NCBI GenBank assembly: GCA_046760505.1 | Contig: JBHIEG010000025.1 | Location: 1 to 22,008, forward strand | From: CAYFZR01 sp046760505 [NCBI: Candidatus Hydrothermarchaeota archaeon] | GTDB taxonomy: Archaea; CAYFZR01 | Direction of reading: 5' to 3' | Length of the DNA: 22,008 bases | In this document: one piece after another, positions 5,727 to 14,935 of the stretch | How positions within the stretch are numbered: position 1 is the stretch's first letter | How the letters are laid out: the number at the start of each line of letters is the position of its first letter | Translations under genes and position numbers: made by a program | Notes under the pieces: generated by a model | Databases searched by the model: none | Told to the model about the DNA's origin: nothing | Seen by the model: only the letters and a program-made list of their open reading frames with translations

Positions 5727-7637
5727 CTATTTGAAACGAAGTATTTCAAAGTTCTGGGGTGCAAAGGTTTCGATTCTAAAGTGTTTATGTAACCAACTTG
5801 CAAGCTTTATACACTTGTTGTTCTCTCCGTGACCTATCAATACTCTTTCTGGTTTTGGACTTATTGCCTTTACGAAATTTATGAGTTGGTTTCTATCTGA
5901 ATGACCGCTAAATCCATCTATTGTGTGAACATCAATGTTTGCCTCAATAACTCTTATTTTGTGATCTTCATCCAAAGTGGAGATTTCTTTCCATCCTTTT
6001 TGCACTCTTCTACCCAGAGAACCCTCTGCTTGGTAACCCACGAATATTATTGAATTTTTTGGATCTTCGCACCACTTGAGGAAGTATTCCACAGATGGCC
6101 CACCGGTTAGCATTCCAGAGGTTGCAAGAACAACGCAAGGTTCGCCCTCTATTATGCTATCTCTTTCATTTTGATTGCTCACCTTCTCAAAAACATCGGA
6201 AAGGAAAGGATTTTCTCCCTGGTGGAATATTTTTTCTCTTAATTCGTTTGAGAGAAATTCAGGATAGGTAGTATGTATCGCAGTAGCATCCCAAATCATG
6301 CCGTCAAGGTAGATTGGAATTTCCTCTAATATATCGAGCCGAATGTACTCTCCCAAAACGATCATGATCTCCTGAGCTCTACCAACCGCAAAGACTGGTA
6401 TCAGAACCTTTCCTCCCCGTTTAACTGTGTCGGAAATTGTTTTTATCAACTCTTTTTCTGCTTCTTGTCTCGGGGGCATAATATCCTCAGAACCGCCATA
6501 TGTACCTTCCATAATCAAGGTCTCTACCCTAGGAAAGCGATGGTGCGCTGGTTGAAACAATCTGGTCTTCTCAAATTTAAAGTCTCCAGTGAAAACAACG
6601 TTGTGGAAACCGTCTCCAATGTGGAGGTGAACGATGGAAGAACCGAGAATATGACCGGCATTGTGTAATGTAAGTCTCATATCGGGAGCAATGTCCGTCA
6701 CGACTCCGTAATCAAGAGTTATTGAGTGCTTGATAACCTCCTTTATCTCTTTCTTCCCGTAAGGAACGTGTTTATTTTCCTTTTGTGCAACATCAATGTA
6801 ATCCATCTGGAGAAGCACCATTAAATCCCTAGTCGGGGATGTGCAATAAACAGGCCCGTCATAACCAAACTTGAAGAGATAGGGCACGAAGCCGCAATGA
6901 TCTAAATGAGCATGGCTCACTATTACCGCATCTAATTCATCCAATATTCTTGCTTCTGGCAAATCCAGTCTTGGATAGGCCAGATTGTTGTCTTCGACAG
7001 CAACGTTTACTCCGCAATCAATCATTGCCTTGGTGTTTGGCGTATGAAGCAGTATAGACGTACGCCCAACTTCCCTGAAGCCGCCAAGAAAAGAAGACCT
7101 TATCCACTCATTTTCTGCAACATCTGTCCTGTGAATCTTTTTTCCAACCCTATGAAGTATTTCTCTGCGCTCTTCGCTTTCGTTTTGGAGGATTGTTCTG
7201 ATACCTTGAATTATGGTAGAAGGTATGGGAGGGGTCCTCACAACCCTAGGTCTCCAGCCTATTTCCCTTGTTATATTGCGCAGGGTTTTTCCATGCTTTC
7301 CTATAACCAGTCCCGGTTTTTTCGCCTCAATTATAACATCTCCGGTATTTGGGTCAAATGTGACGTTTGTCATCTCTGCCTCTTCAGGGACGACCTGTTT
7401 TATCTTTGTCTTAGCCTCTTCGGGATCTGCAAGCACAGACGGATCGGGTCTGATTACTATCCTTTTTCTGATATCTTTCGCTAGTTGTCTTATAATTTCT
7501 CCGTTATCCATCAATAAGAATGGGCTTTTGGAGTAGACAACGATTTCTGGTCCTTCAAATTGTACATCGGTTACCGTACTTCCCTCAGGTGTATCGCTCA
7601 GTGTTAACTTCACATCTGCTAGAAGATCGTTTCCCAT
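5727..7637 (-). CDS. FttA/aCPSF1: KH and beta-CASP ribonuclease, transcription termination factor
   Basis: A 636-residue archaeal CPSF73 homologue that cleaves nascent RNA at U-rich sites to terminate transcription. Two KH-like domains cover about residues 1-145, the second with the GKHG loop at 113-116. The metallo-beta-lactamase domain carries HAHLDH at 242-247, GHI at 328-330 and GDF at 351-353. The beta-CASP insertion covers about 395-540. The closing motifs are FSGHSD at 576-581 and HGE at 603-605. All catalytic zinc ligands appear intact, and the length is standard for the family. GAGGT lies six bases before the ATG. It is downstream of psmB (36 bases), an arrangement seen in other euryarchaea, and converges with sepF. 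Confidence 0.96.
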   Translation of the reverse strand: MGNDLLADVKLTLSDTPEGSTVTDVQFEGPEIVVYSKSPFLLMDNGEIIRQLAKDIRKRIVIRPDPSVLADPEEAKTKIKQVVPEEAEMTNVTFDPNTGDVIIEAKKPGLVIGKHGKTLRNITREIGWRPRVVRTPPIPSTIIQGIRTILQNESEERREILHRVGKKIHRTDVAENEWIRSSFLGGFREVGRTSILLHTPNTKAMIDCGVNVAVEDNNLAYPRLDLPEARILDELDAVIVSHAHLDHCGFVPYLFKFGYDGPVYCTSPTRDLMVLLQMDYIDVAQKENKHVPYGKKEIKEVIKHSITLDYGVVTDIAPDMRLTLHNAGHILGSSIVHLHIGDGFHNVVFTGDFKFEKTRLFQPAHHRFPRVETLIMEGTYGGSEDIMPPRQEAEKELIKTISDTVKRGGKVLIPVFAVGRAQEIMIVLGEYIRLDILEEIPIYLDGMIWDATAIHTTYPEFLSNELREKIFHQGENPFLSDVFEKVSNQNERDSIIEGEPCVVLATSGMLTGGPSVEYFLKWCEDPKNSIIFVGYQAEGSLGRRVQKGWKEISTLDEDHKIRVIEANIDVHTIDGFSGHSDRNQLINFVKAISPKPERVLIGHGENNKCIKLASWLHKHFRIETFAPQNFEILRFK

Positions 7638-7673
7638 TACGCTACCTCATTTAATTAAGTCAAAGAGATTTGA

Positions 7674-8270
7674 TCATAATTTACTGATCCCTTTTTCATT
7701 GATCACGCAAATAGAAATTTCATTACCTGAGAAAACATCCCTCCCCATCGCAGCCATGAGGGCACTCCTTACAATATCAATACCTTCCTTTACATTCATC
7801 CTTTTTTTGTATTCGCCCTCTATTATTCCATAGGCTATTGGAGAGCCAGATCCAGTAGATATAACATTTTCTTCAATAACGCTCCCTACGGCGTCTAAAG
7901 AGAATAGACGAGGTCTCTCGTCGTATCCACCTATAACAAGTTGAACCATGAAAGGATAGATCTTGTAGTAGTGGAGTATGTTGGCCATCAACGTAGCCGT
8001 AGCCTCCACTGGCATGGGTCTGCCTGTTCTCATACGGTATAGTTTTGCTTCTGCCTGAGCATACCTCATGAGTCCTTGGGCATCTGATACCACACCGGAT
8101 GTGGTAGCAGCGATGTGTGTATCTATTTCAAAAATCTTCTCGAACTTTTTATGAACTATTAGATTGCCCATGGAAACTCTTGTTTCTGTTCCCAACACAA
8201 CCCCATCATCGCACACTACGCCTACAGTTGTTGTTCCTTTTAGGGTAGGTTTATCACCTACAAAACCCAT
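7674..8270 (-). CDS. psmB: Proteasome beta subunit
   Basis: The catalytic subunit of the 20S proteasome, an N-terminal threonine hydrolase. Translation from 8270 gives a 12-residue propeptide (MGFVGDKPTLKG) cleaved before Thr. In mature numbering Thr1, Glu17 and Lys33 (FEKIF) are present, with a GSGSPIAYG segment for the active-site serine loop. A longer reading from a TTG at 8378 would add 36 residues unlike any propeptide and would run over a clear TATA box (CTTATATATCAG, about 8348-8360). The ATG at 8270 has GGTG five bases upstream. The gene lies between proS and FttA on the same strand and probably has its own promoter. Confidence 0.95.
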   Translation of the reverse strand: MGFVGDKPTLKGTTTVGVVCDDGVVLGTETRVSMGNLIVHKKFEKIFEIDTHIAATTSGVVSDAQGLMRYAQAEAKLYRMRTGRPMPVEATATLMANILHYYKIYPFMVQLVIGGYDERPRLFSLDAVGSVIEENVISTGSGSPIAYGIIEGEYKKRMNVKEGIDIVRSALMAAMGRDVFSGNEISICVINEKGISKL

Positions 8271-8347
8271 TAAAACACCATCCGTTGCAAGAATGTATGA
8301 TTCATAAGAGAGTATCGTTAGAAGTATACATATCAAGTCACTCTTCT

Positions 8348-8360
8348 GATATATAAGCCT
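8348..8360 (-). promoter_or_regulatory. TATA box of psmB
   Basis: CTTATATATCAG on the minus strand, just past the proS stop codon, predicts initiation near 8327. This gives a leader of about 57 bases and argues for the internal ATG start of psmB. Confidence 0.5.
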
Positions 8361-8378
8361 TTTTCTCAGGTCTGCCAA

Positions 8379-9785
8379 TTAATATGTTTTTGCAATGAGG
8401 GCTTGCTTTTTTGATGGTTTGCGGCATACTATGCACACGCCATCACTTTCTTTGAGAGGTATGCCTATTATATCTGCATCAGAGATTTCTTCTATCTCCC
8501 TTCCACATTCTTCTGTGTTACACCAGCCTGTTTTTATGACTCCTCCTTTTTTGATTGTTTCGTTTAATTCTCGTATGGTTTCTACCTCCTTTATCATTGA
8601 CTCCATTTTACGCCACGCCTTTTCTTTTAAATCACTTGAAATAGCCTTTAAAAGATTTTTAAGGTTGTTTGATAGGTTAATAGTATCTATTACTGCTTTT
8701 TCTCGCGTATCTCTTCTAACGACGGTTACAACATCGTTTGCTGCATCCTTCGGACCTATCTCTATTCTTAGAGGAACTCCTTTAATTTCCCAGTCGTAGT
8801 ATTTTCTACCTGGGCGAATATTCCTCCAATCTACGTAATATTTTATTCCTGAGTCCCTCAACGTTTTTTCAATCTTTTCGGTATGTTTCCTTATTTCTTC
8901 CTCCGCGTTCTTATAGAGAATGGGTACCAAAACAACTTGATATGGAGCCACCGATGGTGGGAGTATCAAACCGTCTTTATCTCCGTGTATCGCAATGATG
9001 GATGCAATCACCCTGTCTGACATACCATAGCAAGTTTGATATGCATAATCATGGTCTCCGGTCTCAGTCTCAAACACTATGTCAAATGTCTTTGAGAATG
9101 TTTGCCCTAGATTGTGAACCGTTCCTATTTGAAGGGTTCTTCCATCCGGAAATATCGTGTCAAATGCGATGGTGTATATTGCCCCGGGAAACTTGTCCCA
9201 GTCTGGCCTTCTCGTTATCATGTAAGGTATGCACAGTCTATCAAAAAATCTTTTGTAAACCTCTATTGCCTCTTCTACCTGTTTTTCTGCATCTTCCATG
9301 GTAGCATGCGCTGTATGCGCCTCTTTAAATGTCGTAATCTCTCTCAATCTTAGCAGAGGTCTTGTGTGTTTCGTTTCATATCTAAATGTACTTACAATCT
9401 GATAGACCTTTATGGGCATGTCCTTGTGAGATCTTATCCATAAAGAGAACATGGGGTAGATTGCCGTCTCGGAAGTCGGTCTTAGCGCCAGCTTTACGTT
9501 TAAAGGAGTTGATCCACCATGAGTCACCCAAAAAACTTCGTCTTCAAAACCTTTTATGTGAGTGGACTCCTTTCCTAATTCATCTTCAGGAATAAGTAAA
9601 GGAAACAGAGTTTCTTCATGTCCTGTTTCATCCAAAAGCTCCCTTATGATATCCGTACACCGCTTTCTAATCTTAAATCCGTATGGAAACCAAACGTAAA
9701 GTCCTTTGATTGGATATCTCACATCTAAAATTTCTGCGCTTTCAATTATCTTGTTGAACCATTCCCCAAAATTGTTGTTCTCCAT
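8379..9785 (-). CDS. proS: Prolyl-tRNA synthetase, archaeal/eukaryotic type
   Basis: A class II aminoacyl-tRNA synthetase charging tRNA-Pro. Visible parts are the proline-binding RPTSET segment, motif 2 ([27 protein letters not shown]), motif 3 in the stretch [20 protein letters not shown], and the anticodon-binding domain beginning [11 protein letters not shown]. The C-terminal extension has four cysteines (GWCNTEEC and GVCIVC) suited to zinc, and ends in a terminal Tyr (AKTY), a feature of the archaeal-type enzymes. The length of 468 residues is normal. A GTG three codons upstream is possible; the ATG is chosen because GGTG lies six bases before it. It follows the DUF63 gene by about 24 bases, probably in one transcript. 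Confidence 0.97.
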   Translation of the reverse strand: MENNNFGEWFNKIIESAEILDVRYPIKGLYVWFPYGFKIRKRCTDIIRELLDETGHEETLFPLLIPEDELGKESTHIKGFEDEVFWVTHGGSTPLNVKLALRPTSETAIYPMFSLWIRSHKDMPIKVYQIVSTFRYETKHTRPLLRLREITTFKEAHTAHATMEDAEKQVEEAIEVYKRFFDRLCIPYMITRRPDWDKFPGAIYTIAFDTIFPDGRTLQIGTVHNLGQTFSKTFDIVFETETGDHDYAYQTCYGMSDRVIASIIAIHGDKDGLILPPSVAPYQVVLVPILYKNAEEEIRKHTEKIEKTLRDSGIKYYVDWRNIRPGRKYYDWEIKGVPLRIEIGPKDAANDVVTVVRRDTREKAVIDTINLSNNLKNLLKAISSDLKEKAWRKMESMIKEVETIRELNETIKKGGVIKTGWCNTEECGREIEEISDADIIGIPLKESDGVCIVCRKPSKKQALIAKTY

Positions 9786-9809
9786 TATTTTCACCGAGTT
9801 GCTAATTTT

Positions 9810-10667
9810 TCATACGCCCATAATGACTCTTAGTATATCCCGCGTTCCCGGTGCGAACCCCAGTGCGAATATGGTTATCTTCACTATATTCTTTAGTTGT
9901 TCATCTTCTTCTAAATCTATTATATAAACTACGGGTAAGATTACTGCTAGTTTTAGGGGAAACATTGTCCATGCACCAAAGGACTCTATGAAGAGTCTAG
10001 GAAGAACATGCTGCTCGATATAACCATAGAATTGAATTCCGATGAACGTTGCACCAGCATCCCACATATGGGCTGATATCAACAGGGTATTTATCCAAGA
10101 AAAAATTCTGGGGACAAAAAATTTTATACTCAAGCAAACTAGGACGGTTAAAACCGCGGTAAGGAGTATTTCTATCCCTAGAGGCATTAAGGTTCGCACG
10201 TTATTAATGATAAGATAGACATTGGGTAAACAAAAGAAGAATCCCAGTAAAAAAGTTGGAATGTAATAATCAGGTATACGGTAAAGCGTTATACTGGAAT
10301 GCGACTTGTAAGATGATTTTTTGGACAATTCTTCAATCGAGCGAAATAATAGGACTGCTGAAACCAAGAGGAGCAGTGTGAGTACGTAGATACCCGGGGT
10401 TACTAGAAGGTAGGAAAATGCATAATACCCTCCATCCACCAAAGCGCGAGTACTGGCTCCAAAAAAAAGAAAGGGAATCACAGAAACAAAAAATTTCTCA
10501 TCAATATTCACTTTGTATCTTTTAAATAGACGAAATACAAAAAATATAGCCAATATGAGAAAGATGCCGTAGGTAAGGGTGTTAACCACGTTGTATCCTG
10601 TGTGATACTTTATCGGGTATACAAAGTATTTATCTAAGAAACTTTCTATGAAACCCAAATCAACCAC
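9810..10667 (-). CDS. DUF63 family polytopic membrane protein
   Basis: A 285-residue membrane protein with about seven or eight hydrophobic segments. It matches the archaeal DUF63 family: HTGYNVVNTLTYG near the N-terminus, GASTRALVDGG, LLVTPGIYVL, HMWDAGATFIGIQFYGYIEQHVLP, and the C-terminal GFAPGTRD. The many conserved polar residues within membrane segments (Asp, His, Arg, Glu) hint at an enzyme or transporter rather than a scaffold, but no function is established that I can name. The start is uncertain: GTG at 10667 or TTG at 10658, the latter with GGTGG five bases before it. It is divergent from egsA with only 12 bases between the two annotated starts, so each promoter must lie inside the other gene's 5' end. 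Confidence 0.88.
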   Translation of the reverse strand: MVDLGFIESFLDKYFVYPIKYHTGYNVVNTLTYGIFLILAIFFVFRLFKRYKVNIDEKFFVSVIPFLFFGASTRALVDGGYYAFSYLLVTPGIYVLTLLLLVSAVLLFRSIEELSKKSSYKSHSSITLYRIPDYYIPTFLLGFFFCLPNVYLIINNVRTLMPLGIEILLTAVLTVLVCLSIKFFVPRIFSWINTLLISAHMWDAGATFIGIQFYGYIEQHVLPRLFIESFGAWTMFPLKLAVILPVVYIIDLEEDEQLKNIVKITIFALGFAPGTRDILRVIMGV

Positions 10668-10679
10668 CTAGGGATATAC

Positions 10680-11726
10680 ATGCTTAGTATGCAGTTGCCG
10701 CGCGAAGTACTTTATGGTAACGGAGTTATAGAGGACATAGGAAATTTGTGTAAGAGATTAAATTTTGGAAGCCCCATTCTGGTTACCTCTGGAAGAACCA
10801 CATATAAGGTTGCCGGTGAGAAGGTTACCGAAATACTGACAGATTCGAATTATAAAATATTTGACTGCATAATATCGTCACCTTCTATCCAAGAGGTAAA
10901 TAGAGTGAAGGAAATGATAAGAGAGACTTCTCCTTCAGTTCTCATTGGAGTGGGTGGTGGTAAGGTAATCGATGTCACAAAAATGGCATCAGCCAAGATG
11001 GACATAGATTTCATAAGCGTGCCTACATGCGCTTCTCATGATGGTATAGCTTCTCCTAGAGCCTCAATCAGCAACTACGATGATCAAAAAGTATCTGTTC
11101 ATGCAAGAACGCCCATAGCGATAGTGGCTGATACAAAGATAATTTCAAAGGCGCCTGAACAGCTACTGAAGGCTGGATGTGGAGACATAATAGCAAACTC
11201 AACCGCGGTCAGAGACTGGGAGTTGGCTTACAAATTAAGAAACGAAGAATACAGTGAGTATGCTTCTGCCCTTTCAAAAATGACATCAGAAATCATAATT
11301 AATCAGGCAAAAAATATAAAGAAAGGTCTTGAAGAGAGCGTTAGACTGGTCGTCAAGGCGCTGATATCAAGCGGAGTCGCCATGAGCATTGCAGGAAGCA
11401 GCAGACCCGCAAGTGGCTCTGAACACAAGTTCAGTCACGCTTTAGATATGATCGCCCCAAAACCTGCGCTACACGGAGAACAGTGCGGGGTTGGAACCAT
11501 ACTGATGATGAAACTTCATGGCGGAAACTGGTTGGAGATAAAAGAGGCATTAGATACCATTGGCCTGCCTACCACAGCCAAAGAACTAGGCATTGAAGAA
11601 GAATTCATAATCGAGGCTTTAACGAAGGCTCATCTGATAAGGCCAGAAAGGTACACAATCCTGGGTGACAAAGGAATAAAAAAAGAGGCGGCTGAAAGAT
11701 TGGCGAGAGAGACTGGGGTGATTTGA
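10680..11726 (+). CDS. egsA: sn-Glycerol-1-phosphate dehydrogenase
   Basis: NAD(P)-dependent enzyme reducing dihydroxyacetone phosphate to sn-glycerol-1-phosphate, the archaeal membrane lipid backbone. This 348-residue member of the iron-dependent alcohol dehydrogenase superfamily has the nucleotide-binding GVGGGKVID (90-98) and the SVPTCASHDGIASPRASI segment. Its zinc ligands are probably Asp169 (GCGDIIAN), His249 (GSEHKFSH) and His265 (ALHGEQCGVG). The ATG at 10680 is preceded by AGGGA; an ATG three codons later is possible. A TATA candidate (AGTATTTATC, about 10625-10635) lies inside the divergent DUF63 gene. It is the first gene of a three-gene run with UPF0179 (one base gap) and the phosphatase-HD fusion. 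Confidence 0.96.
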   Translation: MLSMQLPREVLYGNGVIEDIGNLCKRLNFGSPILVTSGRTTYKVAGEKVTEILTDSNYKIFDCIISSPSIQEVNRVKEMIRETSPSVLIGVGGGKVIDVTKMASAKMDIDFISVPTCASHDGIASPRASISNYDDQKVSVHARTPIAIVADTKIISKAPEQLLKAGCGDIIANSTAVRDWELAYKLRNEEYSEYASALSKMTSEIIINQAKNIKKGLEESVRLVVKALISSGVAMSIAGSSRPASGSEHKFSHALDMIAPKPALHGEQCGVGTILMMKLHGGNWLEIKEALDTIGLPTTAKELGIEEEFIIEALTKAHLIRPERYTILGDKGIKKEAAERLARETGVI

Positions 11727-11727
11727 A

Positions 11728-12177
11728 TTGACTCAGATAATAACCCTCCTTGGAACTAAGTTGGCAAAACCAGGCATATCCTTCCTTTACTGCGGGTTTA
11801 CAGAAGAGTGTGAGAGATGCAAACTCTTCCACGTATGCCATGAAAATCTGGAGCCAGGGAGGATATACAAGGTCGTGGAAGTTAGGGAATCTCATCACAA
11901 CTGTCCCGTCCATGAAGGAGGAGTTCTGGTAGTTGCCGTAGAAGAATCACCGATAAAGATATTGCTAGACTCGAGAAAAGCAATAGAGGGGAGTGTAATC
12001 TCATACTCAACCATGGAATGTGATTACTCGGATTATTGTGATTTAAAAGAATTGTGCATTCCTGTCGGTCTATTGGACGGTGATAGATGTAGAGTACTGC
12101 ATATAGATGCCGAAGTAACCGAAGAATGTAAGAAAGGCCTTAAATTTGTCGTGGCAGAAGTTATGAGGGTAAGATAA
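11728..12177 (+). CDS. UPF0179 family cysteine-rich protein
   Basis: A 149-residue euryarchaeal protein of family UPF0179, function unknown. The N-terminus (ITLLGTKLAKPGISFLYCGFTEECERCKLFHVC) and RIYKVVEVRESHHNCPVHEGGVLVV match the family. About ten cysteines fall into clusters (C22, C28, C31, C37, then HHNCPVH, then MECDYSDYCDLKELC), suggesting zinc or iron-sulfur binding; this is inferred from spacing only. TTG is the start, with GGGGTGA correctly spaced inside the end of egsA. It lies one base after egsA and one base before the next gene, so the three are almost certainly co-translated. Confidence 0.88.
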   Translation: MTQIITLLGTKLAKPGISFLYCGFTEECERCKLFHVCHENLEPGRIYKVVEVRESHHNCPVHEGGVLVVAVEESPIKILLDSRKAIEGSVISYSTMECDYSDYCDLKELCIPVGLLDGDRCRVLHIDAEVTEECKKGLKFVVAEVMRVR

Positions 12178-12178
12178 A

Positions 12179-13747
12179 ATGAAAGAAGATTGCGTAGCCC
12201 TCCTAACTATCTTGGATGGATTTAACACAAAATGGTTGAATCAGGCTGCGATGCCAAACATTAAGGAGATCTTGGAAACAGGTTGTGGCACTTTAAGGTG
12301 TAAATCGGTTTATCCCTCGGTAACCTACACCGCACATTGTTCCCTCCTTACAGGAGAATATCCTAGCGTGCATGGTATAGTTGGGAACTGTTTTTATGAG
12401 AAAAAGGCTCAGCGTTCGATCAACTTCGATGTTGATGACGTGAATGAGTATCTCCAGACAAGTACTATTTTCGAAAAAATCAATGGAATAACCGCTGCAA
12501 TTGGAGAGCCCATAACTCGTGGAGCAGATATTGTGATATCGAAGAGTAAGGTTCAGGAGAAACCTCTGTGGAAACAGGATGAATACTGCACAGAGGAAGC
12601 GATAAGAATTATGGAAAACAACTCTCCCCAACTTCTACTGATAAATTTTACATCCATTGACAGGATTGCTGAAAAATATGGTCCATTTAGCAAAGAAGTA
12701 ATGAAAGCAGTTGAAAATGCGGATAGACTGATAGGTACGCTAAAGACACATTTAAACAGGAATTATAAGGATTACCTACTTTTAGTAACCGCCGACCACG
12801 GAATGACCACTGTTAATAGCAATATCAACCTAAGTGAAATTCTAGGAGGAGTAGAAGCGAATATATTCCCCTCTCATAGATTTGCCCATATTTACTTAGA
12901 TCATGATGAAGTGAGCGACGTCCGAAATATTTTGGAATCGGACGAGAGGATTGAACTGATTTTAACTCTGGAGGAATCGCGAAAGATAAATTTATTTAAC
13001 CAAAGAACAGGTCATCTAATAGTTTCGGCAGAAAAGGGCTATGAGTTAACAGATGAAAGACTGAAGGGGAGTCACGGAGGTATAACGGATGATGAGATGT
13101 ATGTACCCCTCATAATAAATAAGCCCGAATACCACGATGTTTTAGAAAATGCAACCATCTTAGATGTTCAAATGATAATATTTCGATATTTTAACGAAAA
13201 AGAAGCAGAAAAATTGGTGAAAAATAAATTAAAAGACTCCGACCCTGCGCATAACTGGAATCATGTGAAGAGAGTTTTAAGAAGGGCGACTGACCTTGCC
13301 ATGACACAACGAGCTCGAATAGAGATGGTACGTATGAGTTGCATATTTCATGATGTTGAAAGGAAAGAAGTAGAAAATCATGCAAAAAGGGGGGCTGAAC
13401 TTGCAGAAAAATTTCTTAAACAAAAAGGATACTCAGAGGATTTCATAAGGGGGGTGAAGGAATCCATACTTCAGCATCATGAAAAGCCAGAGGAATTAAA
13501 AACTGTTGAGGCGAAAATACTTTGGGATGCAGACAAATTAGATGCATTAGGCCTTATTGGACTGATAAGATGCCTCAAAGAAGCAGAATTTGAGAAAAAA
13601 TCTTTGGAAGATGCTATACTGCATTTTGAAAGAGATAACGAACAATTCAAATTTGCCATGCACTTCGATGAAACTCAAAAGACTGCTTTTGAGGAGGTGC
13701 AAATAGTAGAGGAACTCCTCAAAAAGATTAAAAAAGAGTACACTTAG
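12179..13747 (+). CDS. Alkaline phosphatase-superfamily (NPP-type) domain fused to HD domain
   Basis: A 522-residue two-domain phosphohydrolase. Residues 1-340 form a nucleotide pyrophosphatase/phosphodiesterase-type domain: Asp13 (first metal ligand), Thr49 nucleophile in YPSVTYTAH, LLTGEYPSVHGIVGN with Asn70, Asp161, Asp206-His207 in VTADHGM, and His299 in GSHGG. At the position of the usual second-site His (family pattern DxxxHxYGP) this protein has Glu165 (SIDRIAEKYGP). Residues about 345-520 form an HD domain: His362 (NWNHVKRV), His391-Asp392 (IFHDVER), His401, His433-His434 and a DADKLDA aspartate. No signal peptide or membrane helix is visible, so it should act in the cytoplasm. The substrate is unknown. 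The tight operon with egsA suggests phosphate-ester or lipid-precursor chemistry, but this is inference. Confidence 0.87.
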   Translation: MKEDCVALLTILDGFNTKWLNQAAMPNIKEILETGCGTLRCKSVYPSVTYTAHCSLLTGEYPSVHGIVGNCFYEKKAQRSINFDVDDVNEYLQTSTIFEKINGITAAIGEPITRGADIVISKSKVQEKPLWKQDEYCTEEAIRIMENNSPQLLLINFTSIDRIAEKYGPFSKEVMKAVENADRLIGTLKTHLNRNYKDYLLLVTADHGMTTVNSNINLSEILGGVEANIFPSHRFAHIYLDHDEVSDVRNILESDERIELILTLEESRKINLFNQRTGHLIVSAEKGYELTDERLKGSHGGITDDEMYVPLIINKPEYHDVLENATILDVQMIIFRYFNEKEAEKLVKNKLKDSDPAHNWNHVKRVLRRATDLAMTQRARIEMVRMSCIFHDVERKEVENHAKRGAELAEKFLKQKGYSEDFIRGVKESILQHHEKPEELKTVEAKILWDADKLDALGLIGLIRCLKEAEFEKKSLEDAILHFERDNEQFKFAMHFDETQKTAFEEVQIVEELLKKIKKEYT

Positions 13748-13945
13748 ATGAATCTTAAGAACATAGAAATCCCTGAGATATCCCAAAGTTCACTTGTTTT
13801 TCAGGTAAATCATTCATCTTTGAATAAATTATTAGAATTCTGTTTAAACCATGAGCATTTTTAACCCGTAAAAGTTAAATTATAAGAGATTTATTTTCAG
13901 ACCTTTCTCCAAAAACTATTTTAACCACATCTTTTAGAGTGAGGG

Positions 13946-14935
13946 ATGGTGGTGAATTTGGAGGAAGTAAGCGTTAATGAATACGCAGCTGAATTGGTGG
14001 AAGGAATGATTGATCAATCTGAGGAGTTAAAGATAGATTGCATTGAGTTAGATAACGGTACGATGGTCATTGATTGTGGAGTTAATGTTACCGGAAGTTA
14101 TGAGGCGGGTGCTATCTTTACAGAAGCATGTATGGGCGGATTGGCGACTGCAACCATCTCTTACGCTACATTCGAAGATCTTTCATTACCTGCTATAAAT
14201 GTACAAACAAATCATCCAGCAATCGCTTGCTTAGGTGCCCAAAAGGCTGGATGGCAGATCAGCGTAGAGAAATTCTTTGCCTTGGGATCCGGTCCTGCCA
14301 GGGCTCTTGCATTAAAGCCCAAAAAAACCTATGAAAAGATAGACTACAAAGATGATTCAGAAGTGGGTGTAATAGCCCTAGAGACAAGAACGATTCCGAA
14401 CGAAGACGTTGCTGATTTCATAGCCGATGCATGTGGTATCGAATCAGAGGATCTTTACATACTTGTAGCTCCAACCGCATCTCTGGTCGGATCCGTTCAA
14501 ATTGCAGGAAGAATAGTTGAGAACGGAATATTCAAGCTTTCAGAGGGGTTGCACTATGATGTAAAGCGCGTGAAGTATGGAGCAGGAGTTTCTCCGATTG
14601 CGCCTGTCTATCCAGACGATACCAGGGCAATGGGAATCACAAATGACATGCCTATGTACGGAGGAAGGACATTTTACGCAATAGAGCCGGAAGAAGGAGA
14701 CAATTTGGAAGAAATCACCAAGAAAATACCTTCTTCTTCATCAAGAGACTATGGAAAACCTTTCTTTGATATATTCAAAGACGCAGGGTATGACTTTTAT
14801 AAAATAGATCCAGGAATCTTCGCCCCTGCAGAAGTTATGATAAACGATCTGAAAACAGGAAAAGTCTACAGAGCAGGAAAAGTGAATGTGGAGGTGCTCA
14901 AACAGTCAATTGGGCTACAGGATTTGGGCATCTAA
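13946..14935 (+). CDS. mch: Methenyl-tetrahydromethanopterin cyclohydrolase
   Basis: Interconverts methenyl-H4MPT and formyl-H4MPT in the archaeal C1 pathway. The 329-residue frame has the family N-terminus (VSVNEYAAELVEGM), the GTMVIDCGVNVTGSYEAG segment, GGLATATISYATF, the LGAQKAGWQISV and LGSGPARAL segments, and YGAGVSPIAPVYPDDTRAMGITNDMPMYGGRTFYA near the C-terminus. The start is ambiguous within 12 bases: ATG 13946, GTG 13952 (GAGGG six bases upstream) or TTG 13958 (GGTGG five bases upstream). The later two fit the ribosome-binding pattern of the window better. It stands alone, about 200 bases after the phosphatase-HD gene, and its last 21 bases overlap a convergent gene. It implies methanogenesis or an archaeal Wood-Ljungdahl branch. 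Confidence 0.97.
   Translation: MVVNLEEVSVNEYAAELVEGMIDQSEELKIDCIELDNGTMVIDCGVNVTGSYEAGAIFTEACMGGLATATISYATFEDLSLPAINVQTNHPAIACLGAQKAGWQISVEKFFALGSGPARALALKPKKTYEKIDYKDDSEVGVIALETRTIPNEDVADFIADACGIESEDLYILVAPTASLVGSVQIAGRIVENGIFKLSEGLHYDVKRVKYGAGVSPIAPVYPDDTRAMGITNDMPMYGGRTFYAIEPEEGDNLEEITKKIPSSSSRDYGKPFFDIFKDAGYDFYKIDPGIFAPAEVMINDLKTGKVYRAGKVNVEVLKQSIGLQDLGI

Noticed and set aside
7044-7536. Two long plus-strand frames opposite the FttA/aCPSF1 KH region
   Set aside because: The KH and nuclease motifs on the minus strand are unambiguous; the plus-strand frames lack promoter, ribosome site and domain signatures.
13748-13945. Possible small gene or riboswitch before mch
   Set aside because: The 198-base gap is AT-rich with stop codons in all frames and no persuasive stem structure; only TATA-like segments (about 13871-13885 and 13917-13925) were seen.
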